Assembly (NCBI GenBank): GCA_019313765.1
Contig: JAFDAP010000122.1
Coordinates: 1-5,946, forward strand
Reading direction: 5' to 3'
DNA from: Deltaproteobacteria bacterium
GTDB taxonomy: Bacteria > Desulfobacterota > DSM-4660 > Desulfatiglandales > Desulfatiglandaceae
Length of the DNA stretch: 5,946 nt
The notes under the pieces were generated by a model that searched no databases, was not told where the DNA came from, and saw nothing but the letters and a program-made list of their open reading frames with translations. Of the stretch, positions 1 through 5,351 are shown piece by piece. A program made the position numbers and the translations under genes. Within the stretch, counting starts at the first letter, position 1. Every line of letters starts with the position of its first letter.

Positions 1-90
1 GAAGTAAAAAGTGAGGCCAAACAGGGGACCACCTTTATTCTTTGGCTGCCTTCCGATCCTTCTCAGCTTCCTGAGGATATGGGTGATTGA
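1..90 (+). CDS. Sensor histidine kinase, C-terminal end only (partial)
   Basis: Reading frame 1 is open from the window edge to a TGA at 88-90 and gives 29 residues. They contain GTTFILWLP, which fits the last strand of a histidine kinase HATPase_c domain: the final ATP-lid glycine box is usually followed by GTxFxLxLP close to the C-terminus. The preceding charged residues (EVKSEAKQ) fit the strand before this box. Known role of the family: ATP binding and autophosphorylation in a two-component system. The sensor part, the phospho-acceptor histidine and any partner response regulator lie outside the window, so the signal is unknown. No response regulator follows within the window. The identification rests on one short motif. 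Confidence 0.7.
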   Translation, partial: EVKSEAKQGTTFILWLPSDPSQLPEDMGD

Positions 91-378
91 AAGGCCATGC
101 TGGTTGAAAAGGTTGCTTCACAATTACCAGGACATCCAATCAAAGGTATGAACCCCAGAGCAAGCTCTGGACTCAAAAGGAGGTTCGCTTCGCTCCCATT
201 TTTGACCCCGCAGCAGAGCTGCGAGGAAATCTTTGATTAAAATTGATTATTTCCGCAATCTTTGCAGGACTTGGCCCTTCTCTACAAACGGGACCCAAGG
301 GCGGCCTTAGGAGGCTGGATTTCGGTAAGATTTCAAAATAGGGAATGTTTCCAGGAAAAATGAACAGGGGGAAAGGAT
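91..378. other. Intergenic region with hairpin cluster, no convincing gene
   Basis: This 288-bp gap separates the kinase end from the next gene. Its first half holds a cluster of palindromes (155-223). The second half (about 241-360) shows no gene, clear promoter or terminator that I can defend. A 47-codon ATG frame at 97-240 overlaps the palindromes and looks accidental. The last bases before 379 carry the purine-rich ribosome binding site GGGGGAAAGG (367-376). Confidence 0.6.
155..223. repeat. Cluster of three small palindromes (REP-like)
   Basis: Three hairpins follow each other. The first is CCAGAGC (155-161) with GCTCTGG (164-170). The second is a weaker GGAG (179-182) with CTCC (193-196), enclosing GTTCGCTTCG. 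The third is CGCAGC (209-214) with GCTGCG (218-223) and an AGA loop. The third stem could extend by C206 and C207 pairing with G226 and G225, across a C208/A224 mismatch. The set is followed by an A/T-rich tail ending in TTTGATTAA. The arrangement looks like a dispersed repetitive extragenic palindrome rather than a terminator, because no T-run follows any stem. Whether it recurs in the genome cannot be seen here. Confidence 0.55.
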
Positions 379-891
379 ATGAACGAAATTGAAACCGGAC
401 TTAAGAAGCAGCACAGATTTATCGACTTTCTTTACTGGAATATGGTTGTTGCACTACCTATTGTAACGGCGTGTATCGGTATTTTCAAAGCCTCCCTTAT
501 ATGGATGATTTTCTATATTATTGTATGCATCGGCCTTGTTGCCATGATCTACAGGTTTTACTGTACCCATTGTCCTCATTATATACAGGGTGCAAATACC
601 ACCAGGTGCATGTTTTTCTGGGGAATCCCGAAATATTTTGAGTCAAGGCCCGGACCTCTAAGCCTGTTCGAAAAGACCGTGTCGTTTGCTGCACCCATTA
701 TCATGATCCTGATCCCTCTCTACTGGCTGATCCTGCAGCCGGGTCTGTTAGCGATTTATGTCCTTTCCCTGGCCATGCTGGTTGCAACAATAAGAAGGAA
801 TGAGTGCAGTCGATGTATCTATTTTCATTGTCCTGTGAATTGCGTCCCCGAAGACATAAAGGATCAAGCACAATCGAATAAGGGGACTTAA
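379..891 (+). CDS. Cysteine-rich four-helix membrane protein of unknown function
   Basis: The 170-residue product is not from a family I can name. Hydrophobic segments at about residues 20-37, 39-59, 101-119 and 121-138 suggest four membrane helices in two hairpins. Each hairpin is followed directly by a cysteine cluster: C62-x2-C65 with C77 after the first, and C143-x2-C146-x4-C151-x3-C155 after the second. The two halves (helix hairpin, basic or aromatic turn, CxxC) look like a diverged internal duplication. The paired clusters could bind zinc, an iron-sulfur cluster or form disulfides on one membrane face; this is inference. The ATG at 379 follows GGGGGAAAGG at 367-376. It stands alone, with the kinase end 288 bp upstream and a strong hairpin 6 bp downstream. 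The short tail after C155 is hydrophilic. Confidence 0.8.
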   Translation: MNEIETGLKKQHRFIDFLYWNMVVALPIVTACIGIFKASLIWMIFYIIVCIGLVAMIYRFYCTHCPHYIQGANTTRCMFFWGIPKYFESRPGPLSLFEKTVSFAAPIIMILIPLYWLILQPGLLAIYVLSLAMLVATIRRNECSRCIYFHCPVNCVPEDIKDQAQSNKGT

Positions 892-896
892 TATTT

Positions 897-917
897 CCCC
901 CCTTTTGTAAAGGGGGG
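897..917. repeat. Perfect 9-bp C-run/G-run hairpin, possible terminator or dispersed repeat
   Basis: CCCCCCTTT (897-905) pairs perfectly with AAAGGGGGG (909-917) around a TGT loop, and TACGGGGGATTTT follows. It begins 6 bp after the stop codon of the cysteine-rich gene. The position and GC-rich stem suit a transcription terminator, but no clear T-run follows: the only one, TTTT at 927-930, lies 10 bp beyond the stem. C-run/G-run units of this kind are often dispersed intergenic repeats, so both readings stay open. Confidence 0.5.
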
Positions 918-951
918 TACGGGGGATTTTGAATCAAAGATACCTCACAGT

Positions 952-1086
952 AAAATCATTTGAGTAACCTTTTTTCGTAGTGCAGAGCTTTAGCTCTGCC
1001 ATTTTCTGCCATTTTGATGCAGGGCTAAAGCCTGCGCTACGCTATGAGAGAGAATGCACGCAAAAAGGTTACACTCAAATCATTTT
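952..1086. repeat. Nested inverted-repeat element, about 135 bp
   Basis: The outer arms are 952-975 (begins AAAATCATTTGAGTAACC) and 1062-1086 (contains GGTTACACTCAAATCATTTT). They are complementary apart from one mismatch and a 2-base insertion. Inside lie 976-999 and 1019-1041, which are also complementary to each other apart from a one-base bulge and a T/C difference. Each inner arm is itself a palindrome: GCAGAGC-TTTA-GCTCTGC at 982-999, and GCAGGGC-TAAA-GCCTGC at 1019-1035. The DNA could therefore form one long hairpin or a two-stem cruciform. A 20-base stretch (1042-1061) is unpaired. No transposase is encoded, so if mobile it would be a MITE or REP-type element moved from elsewhere. Confidence 0.65.
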
Positions 1087-1118
1087 GTTGAAGCTGAATT
1101 TGACTTTACCGTGGATTA

Positions 1119-1127
1119 GGGGGGGGG
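1119..1127 (+). promoter_or_regulatory. Nine-G run acting as ribosome binding site
   Basis: Nine consecutive G end 6 bases before the ATG at 1134. No standard AGGAGG is present, so this run is the only candidate Shine-Dalgarno sequence. It can pair with the C-rich anti-SD core. A homopolymer of this length is prone to slippage, which would change its length and spacing. Confidence 0.5.
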
Positions 1128-1133
1128 TGTACA

Positions 1134-1970
1134 ATGAAAGCTGTCAGGATAATCGGTATTGTGATAATTCTGTGTTCGATTGTTCCATTAGGTATTGCGG
1201 CATACTGGTATGCAAAGACCGACACTTTCCTTGAACAGGCCGTTAAAACAGAAGCGGCTGTAGTGGATGTGGGAAAACGCACGTCTGACGACGGTGCCAT
1301 GTATTATCCGGTGTTTTCATTTGCGGATAAAGATGGTAATAGACACAAAATACACTCGAAAATGGGCAGCTATCCTCCTGCATATAAGATTGGTGATACT
1401 GTCTTGATTTTTTATGACCCCCAAAATCCTGAAAAGACAAAACTCGATTCTTTCGTGCCCCTCTGGCTTGGCCCCGTTATTTTTGGAGGAATGGGGTTTA
1501 TACCTGTCTTTATAGGCGCCTTGATTCTCTTTGTAGGCCCGATAATAGTCCGGGCAGCTACGTCAGATACCCGGAAGCAACCGTCCGCACCATCATCTGA
1601 GCCTGGGAGGCAAACAGTGAATCAGCAAGGAGACAAACAGGATCGCACATGGGCCATGTTTTGCCACCTGACTGCCCTGTCCGCATGCATCGGCATACCC
1701 TTTGGCAATATCATCGGACCACTGGTTATCTGGCTCATCAAAAAGGACGAAATCGCTATCGTGGATGAGCACGGCAAGGAATCGTTAAATTTTCAGATTT
1801 CCTTGAGCATATACTCTATCATTGCATTCTTTTTGTGTTTTGCCTTTATCGGGTTTCTTTTACTGCCCGCCATCTTGATTGCAGGGCTTGTTTTCGTCAT
1901 CATAGCCACAATAAAGGCGAACAAGGGTGAGCCATACCGGTATCCTTTGACCATAAGGTTTATCAAATAG
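1134..1970 (+). CDS. DUF3592-DUF4870 fusion membrane protein
   Basis: The 278-residue product joins two domains of unknown biochemical role. Residues 5-138 look like DUF3592: a membrane helix at about 5-25, an extracytoplasmic beta-rich part with YYPVFSFADKDGNRH (57-71) and a GDTVLIFYDPQNPEKTKLD stretch (88-106), then a second helix at about 111-137. A polar proline- and serine-rich linker (142-169) follows. Residues 170-278 resemble DUF4870: WAMFCHLTALS at 173-183, a short hydrophobic loop, DEHGKESLNFQIS at 211-223, then two long helices at about 224-262. The ATG at 1134 is chosen because it begins the first helix and follows the G-run. A stop to start gap of 34 bp to the transporter suggests one transcript. 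The role is unknown; a small envelope or stress-related membrane protein is possible. Confidence 0.8.
   Translation: MKAVRIIGIVIILCSIVPLGIAAYWYAKTDTFLEQAVKTEAAVVDVGKRTSDDGAMYYPVFSFADKDGNRHKIHSKMGSYPPAYKIGDTVLIFYDPQNPEKTKLDSFVPLWLGPVIFGGMGFIPVFIGALILFVGPIIVRAATSDTRKQPSAPSSEPGRQTVNQQGDKQDRTWAMFCHLTALSACIGIPFGNIIGPLVIWLIKKDEIAIVDEHGKESLNFQISLSIYSIIAFFLCFAFIGFLLLPAILIAGLVFVIIATIKANKGEPYRYPLTIRFIK
1605..1619 (+). promoter_or_regulatory. Possible internal translation start (SD plus GTG) for the DUF4870 half
   Basis: GGGAGG at 1605-1610 lies 6 bases before an in-frame GTG at 1617-1619, which is codon 162 of the fusion gene. Starting here would give a 117-residue protein consisting of the DUF4870-like domain alone, close to the usual size of free-standing members. 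This signal is better than the one at the full-length start. Whether it is used cannot be told from sequence. Confidence 0.4.
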
Positions 1971-2004
1971 TACTTGCTTTTTCTACAATTTCAAGGAGGC
2001 GCCA

Positions 2005-3135
2005 ATGTTTCCCGAGAGCAAACCCTATACCCTTGACCGCGTCGTGCGCATTTCCATAACTCTGGGATTCCTATGCGGGCTTGTCTGGCTGTTGGGGTAT
2101 TTGAGCGACGTCCTGATCCCTTTTGCCGCTGCCTTTCTTTTGGCCTACCTCATGAATCCGATAGTTGTTCTGGTCCAGAAGAAGGTCCCGAACAGGGCCG
2201 GCGCAGTGTTCATCAGCCTGTTCGCCGTGTTTGCGGCGGCAGTGGTTTTGGCCTGGCTGGTGATCCCCATGATTGTGAACGAGATTGTTCATATGGGCCG
2301 GGTCCTGTCCGAGGTGGTAACCAGCTCAGAAGTAGCAGAACGTGCCCTTGAGCACCTGCCTCCTGATCTGTGGCAGGCCATTAAAGATTATGCGGGGCAA
2401 AAAGATGTACAGGCCTTTTTCAAGACCGAAAATTTTCGGCAAATTGCTGAGGCCCTGGCCCGCAAGGTGTTGCCAGGGGTATGGGGAATAATTTCAGGGA
2501 CGGCCGGCTTTATTACGGGCCTGGTGGGACTTACAGTGGTCGGGCTTTATCTGGTCTTTTTGCTCATGGATTACCAGAAGATGAGCCAGGGCTGGAAGGA
2601 CCTTCTCCCGGTCGCTTACCGGGAGGGAATCACAGGCTTTGTCAGCGATTTCGACTCTGCCATGAACCGCTATTTCCGGGCCCAGGCATTGGTAGCATCC
2701 ATCGTAGGAGTGTTGTTCGCCCTTGGTTTCTTGCTTATCGGTCTCCCCATGGGCATCCTGCTGGGCCTGTTCATCGGTCTTTTGAACATGGTCCCTTATC
2801 TTCAGATTATCGGGCTCATACCCGCATTCCTGCTGGCCTTCGTTCATGCCTTAGAGACCGGAAGCAACTTATGGATGGTCATGGGCCTGACCGGCCTGGT
2901 GTTTGTGGTGATTCAGATCATTCAGGACACCCTGCTGGTTCCGAGAATCATGGGCCGCGTGACCGGGCTTAGCCCGGCCATTATTTTGCTGTCCTTATCC
3001 ATATGGGGAAAGCTGTTAGGCGTTTTCGGGCTGCTCATTGCCCTTCCCCTGACGTGCCTGCTTTTGGCATACTACCGGCGCTTTGTGGTCCCGGCTGAGC
3101 CCGAAGATACCGGGTCTGTCCCTGAAGAGGGATGA
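2005..3135 (+). CDS. AI-2E family transporter (PerM/TqsA-like permease)
   Basis: The 376-residue product has the length and layout of the AI-2E_transport family. An N-terminal helix pair lies at about 17-55 and a third helix at about 65-90. A soluble segment of about 70 residues (92-157) precedes the fourth helix (158-188), and a cluster of C-terminal helices follows. Family-typical stretches are MDYQKMSQGWKDLLP (188-202), YFRAQ (223-227), GLPMGILLGLFIGLLNMVPY (246-265), and QDTLLVPRIMGRVTGLSPA (307-325) followed by ILLSLSIWGKLLGVFGLLIALP (326-348). Members export or import small molecules, and some act as sodium/proton antiporters; substrate cannot be assigned, so no symbol is given. GGAGG at 1995-1999 sets the ATG at 2005. 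The tail after 361 is short and acidic. It probably shares a transcript with the upstream fusion gene. Confidence 0.93.
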   Translation: MFPESKPYTLDRVVRISITLGFLCGLVWLLGYLSDVLIPFAAAFLLAYLMNPIVVLVQKKVPNRAGAVFISLFAVFAAAVVLAWLVIPMIVNEIVHMGRVLSEVVTSSEVAERALEHLPPDLWQAIKDYAGQKDVQAFFKTENFRQIAEALARKVLPGVWGIISGTAGFITGLVGLTVVGLYLVFLLMDYQKMSQGWKDLLPVAYREGITGFVSDFDSAMNRYFRAQALVASIVGVLFALGFLLIGLPMGILLGLFIGLLNMVPYLQIIGLIPAFLLAFVHALETGSNLWMVMGLTGLVFVVIQIIQDTLLVPRIMGRVTGLSPAIILLSLSIWGKLLGVFGLLIALPLTCLLLAYYRRFVVPAEPEDTGSVPEEG

Positions 3136-3162
3136 GTTTAAGTGAATGTTTTGCTTGGATTT

Positions 3163-3190
3163 TTGACATTATCGCCTAATTTGATATAAT
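3163..3190 (+). promoter_or_regulatory. Near-consensus sigma70 promoter for the ATPase gene
   Basis: TTGACA at 3163-3168 and TATAAT at 3185-3190 match both housekeeping hexamers exactly, with a 16-bp spacer. Transcription would begin near 3197 and give a leader of about 40 bases. It lies 27 bp after the transporter stop, so it separates the ATPase gene from the upstream unit. No operator-like palindrome overlaps it. Confidence 0.85.
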
Positions 3191-3238
3191 TTAAGAGGTA
3201 ACGTTGGAATTTGAGACTTTAAGAGGATATAGCAAAGC

Positions 3239-4930
3239 GTGTATCGAAATTATTATAACCTGCATGAAAAACCGTTTGACCTGACGCCATCCCCTCGATT
3301 CCTGTACTTAGGTGAGAGCCACAAAGAGGCATTAGCCCTTTTGACTTACGGGGTTGTGGAGCAAAAGGGTTTTATTCTTTTGACAGGAGAGGTAGGCACG
3401 GGTAAAACAACAATGGTTCACGCACTCCTGAGCAATCTGGATGACAGTGTCCAGTACATCTCTATTTCAAATCCTCTTTTATCGCCGGAAGATTTTATAG
3501 ATTATCTCTCCTTTTCAGCCTTTAAAAATAGGGCTCATTTTAAATCAAAAACCGCGTTTCTCTTCGAGTTTGAAGAATTCCTTAAAAAATGCCTGAATCA
3601 GCAGAAAAATGTCATCTTGATAATTGATGAGGCACACAGACTCTCTTTTGACTTATTAGAAGAGATCCGGCTGCTCTCCAACATGGAGTTGGCAGAACAA
3701 AAGTTGATCAATATCTTTCTGATCGGTCAACCCGAACTGAATGAAAAACTAAGTGATCCAAGGTGCAGGGCTCTTCTGCAGCGTATCAGCAGCCGTTATC
3801 ACATTCCCCCTCTGGACCTGAGGGATGTCGGTGCCTATATTGCCAACCGGTTGAAAATAGCAGGTGCGAGAGAAGGGGATGAGATCTTTTCCAAATATGC
3901 CATCAAGGCGATTCATCAATATTCAAGGGGATATCCAAGGATGATTAACATCTTAGCGGATAATGCCCTGCTTCTTGGTTATTCAAAAGAGAAAAGAAAA
4001 ATCACGGCGGGAATCGTCAAGCAATGTTCCGATGACCTGAGCTTGGACGGATCCTTTGTGAAGAAAACCAGGGAAACACCGGAAACGCCTGAGACCAAAA
4101 AGGTGAGGAGAAGCAATGTCCACCATTACTGGAAATGGGCCGGAATGCTGTTTTTCATGATTGTGATCCTGTTTGTGGGGGTAAGCAGGATAGCACGGCA
4201 TACCGATTCCGTACCCCTACGTCGCCAAGCCCCTGTCGAAGATGTTATGAAAAAACAAGCTCTGGCAGAAAAGGAGCGGGCCCTGGCGGAGAAAGAACGG
4301 AGCCTGGTGGAAAAGGAACGAATTCTGGCTCAAAAGGAAAAAAGCCTGGAAGAAAAGGATAGACCTGATCAGGATACGGCAGAGGAGACAGGTCCTCGCA
4401 TTATTAAAAAAGAAGAGGAACAGGCCGTCTCCGATCATGTAGTTCAACCAAAAACGGTGAAAGAAAAGGATAATATTATTCCTGAGACGGACAAGGCCAT
4501 TATTACACATATTATTGTGAAAGAAGGGGATACCTTAGCCCAACTGTCAGCGCATATTTATGGTCGGGTTAATGACAGAATTCTGCGACTGGTAAAGGAG
4601 CATAATCCAGATATCAAGAATATCGACCGGATTGATGTTGGCCAGGAGATTGTCTTTCCATCAGTTTTTAGGCCGGTTCAAGGTTCAACCTTTACCGTCC
4701 ATATCGCCTCTTTTAAGCCCTTCGAACATGCTCAAACTTTGTTTCAGGAATTAATGAGAAAGGGCTACGATGTCTATATCATACCTGCATATCATACCCA
4801 CAAGGGGAAGGTATTCAGGGTTACCATGGGAAATTTCAAAAGCAAGCAGGAAGCAAAAGACTATGCGGTTGAGGTCCGGAAAAAGGGGGTATCGGATTAT
4901 GCTGAAGCCATGCAACTGGAGATGAGATGA
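3239..4930 (+). CDS. ExeA/GspA-like AAA+ ATPase with LysM and SPOR domains
   Basis: The 563-residue product begins with the ExeA family signature YYNLHEKPFDLTPSPRFLYL (5-24). The ATPase has Walker A GEVGTGKTT (50-58), Walker B ILIIDEAH (126-133) and a GQPEL sensor-like stretch (163-167). A single membrane helix lies at about 302-317. Then come five tandem heptads of the ALAEKER type (341-375), probably a coiled-coil stalk, a LysM domain (about 424-475, VKEGDTLAQLS near its start) and a SPOR domain (about 485-550, ending near VTMGNFKSKQEA). Known ExeA helps assemble the type II secretin through a peptidoglycan-binding domain; here LysM and SPOR seem to replace it. Inferred topology: ATPase in the cytoplasm, LysM and SPOR in the periplasm. 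GTG is chosen because the family signature starts there and the next in-frame ATG (codon 59) lies at the end of Walker A. AAGAGG at 3221-3226 is a rather distant ribosome binding site. Confidence 0.93.
   Translation: MYRNYYNLHEKPFDLTPSPRFLYLGESHKEALALLTYGVVEQKGFILLTGEVGTGKTTMVHALLSNLDDSVQYISISNPLLSPEDFIDYLSFSAFKNRAHFKSKTAFLFEFEEFLKKCLNQQKNVILIIDEAHRLSFDLLEEIRLLSNMELAEQKLINIFLIGQPELNEKLSDPRCRALLQRISSRYHIPPLDLRDVGAYIANRLKIAGAREGDEIFSKYAIKAIHQYSRGYPRMINILADNALLLGYSKEKRKITAGIVKQCSDDLSLDGSFVKKTRETPETPETKKVRRSNVHHYWKWAGMLFFMIVILFVGVSRIARHTDSVPLRRQAPVEDVMKKQALAEKERALAEKERSLVEKERILAQKEKSLEEKDRPDQDTAEETGPRIIKKEEEQAVSDHVVQPKTVKEKDNIIPETDKAIITHIIVKEGDTLAQLSAHIYGRVNDRILRLVKEHNPDIKNIDRIDVGQEIVFPSVFRPVQGSTFTVHIASFKPFEHAQTLFQELMRKGYDVYIIPAYHTHKGKVFRVTMGNFKSKQEAKDYAVEVRKKGVSDYAEAMQLEMR
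4259..4363 (+). repeat. Five tandem 21-bp units encoding heptads
   Basis: Inside the ATPase gene, residues 341-375 read as ALAEKER, ALAEKER, SLVEKER, ILAQKEK and SLEEKDR. Each unit is one heptad with a hydrophobic residue at position 2 and dense lysine and glutamate, as in a coiled coil or single alpha-helix. The DNA copies are similar but not identical, so the expansion is not very recent. Repeat number could change by recombination and would alter stalk length in whole heptads without breaking the frame. Confidence 0.85.
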
Positions 4931-5037
4931 TAAATATTGAACTGTACTTCTGGTCTGACGGTTTGAAATTTCATCATAGTTCAGCCCGTTGCAATATTGA
5001 TCGGTTTTTCAACGGTCTGAAATGTTACGAAATTTCC

Positions 5038-5067
5038 TTGGTGCTTTTATGAGAAGTGTTGTATAGT
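5038..5067 (+). promoter_or_regulatory. Weak sigma70-like promoter candidate for the zinc-ribbon gene
   Basis: TTGGTG at 5038-5043 and TATAGT at 5062-5067 are separated by 18 bp. The match is moderate only. If it is used, the hairpin element would be transcribed inside a 5' leader of about 280 bases. Confidence 0.25.
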
Positions 5068-5106
5068 TGCATGAAAATACAGGTTCAATCTCCATAGTTT
5101 CCTATA

Positions 5107-5113
5107 CATGTTT
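5107..5113. repeat. Left direct repeat CATGTTT (candidate target duplication)
   Basis: CATGTTT abuts the left end of the hairpin element and matches 5300-5306 exactly. A 7-mer pair can occur by chance, but both copies fall at the element borders. Confidence 0.4.
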
Positions 5114-5299
5114 GATGGACTCGTAAAAAGTCCATCAACAGGCCGAGGGCGATTAAGCCCCGGCCTGTGGTGGGCCTCCGGCTCGTAGAGCCTACGCCTC
5201 GGAGAGGGTGGAACCATTTGAATTCACTTCAAATGGAGGGGGAGGGGTAGCCTTCCTCCGCCGAGTAAAAAGACGCGAAGCGACTTTTTACGAGGTTGT
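5114..5299. mobile_element. Candidate MITE: six-hairpin palindromic element
   Basis: Six stems lie almost end to end: 5114-5121/5129-5136, 5139-5150/5157-5167 (one bulge), 5176-5188/5192-5204 (internal mismatches), 5214-5222/5228-5236, 5238-5246/5251-5259 (two G-T pairs) and 5265-5276/5280-5291 (one A/A mismatch). Near the ends, CTCGTAAAAAGTC (5120-5132) and GACTTTTTACGAG (5282-5294) are a perfect 13-bp inverted pair. CATGTTT occurs directly before (5107-5113) and after (5300-5306), as expected of a 7-bp target duplication. No frame inside resembles a protein, so any transposase would act in trans. A structured leader RNA or a recombination site are alternatives. The exact ends are uncertain by a few bases. 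Confidence 0.6.
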
Positions 5300-5306
5300 C
5301 ATGTTT
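5300..5306. repeat. Right direct repeat CATGTTT (candidate target duplication)
   Basis: This is the partner of 5107-5113, lying 5 bases beyond the 13-bp inverted end at 5282-5294. Confidence 0.4.
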
Positions 5307-5339
5307 AGAAATGGCCAGGTGGCCCCGATCATTCAGTAA

Positions 5340-5344
5340 AGGAG
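5340..5344 (+). promoter_or_regulatory. Ribosome binding site of the zinc-ribbon gene
   Basis: AGGAG lies 7 bases before the ATG at 5352. It decides the start of a gene that is otherwise open to the window edge. Confidence 0.75.
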
Positions 5345-5351
5345 TAAAACA

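Larger units (their letters stand above)
892..1133. other. Intergenic region filled with inverted repeats
   Basis: This 242-bp gap contains a C6/G6 hairpin (897-917), a nested inverted-repeat unit (952-1086) and a run of nine G (1119-1127) just before the next gene. Small frames that cross it run through the repeats and resemble no protein. I see no convincing promoter for the gene at 1134. Confidence 0.6.
4931..5351. other. 421-bp intergenic region with a multi-hairpin element
   Basis: The first part (4931-5106) has no gene. It holds two copies of ACGGTyTGAAAT (4958-4969 and 5012-5023) and a weak promoter candidate. The second part is dominated by the palindromic element at 5114-5299. The last bases (5340-5344, AGGAG) are the ribosome binding site of the next gene. 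I see no strong T-run terminator for the ATPase gene. Confidence 0.6.

Noticed and set aside
97..240. A 47-codon ATG frame after the kinase stop
   Set aside because: It runs through the palindromes at 155-223, has no ribosome binding site of note, and the peptide resembles no family.
701..937. A 78-codon - strand frame
   Set aside because: It is antisense to the cysteine-rich gene and starts inside the C-run/G-run hairpin. No ribosome binding site or family match.
980..1234. An 84-codon + strand frame overlapping the start of the DUF3592-DUF4870 gene
   Set aside because: It spans the inverted repeats and then reads a different frame of the real gene. Composition is not protein-like.
2481..2972. 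A 163-codon + strand frame inside the transporter gene
   Set aside because: It is an out-of-frame reading of the GC-rich AI-2E permease gene, rich in Gly, Pro, Arg and His as expected for a shadow.
4986..5015. CCGTTG and CAACGG as a terminator for the ATPase gene
   Set aside because: The stem is only 6 bp with an 18-base loop, and the T-run is inside the loop rather than after the stem.
5114..5294. A CRISPR array or integron attC site
   Set aside because: The six stems differ in sequence, so there are no regular repeats with spacers. No integrase-type core sites or cassette layout were seen.
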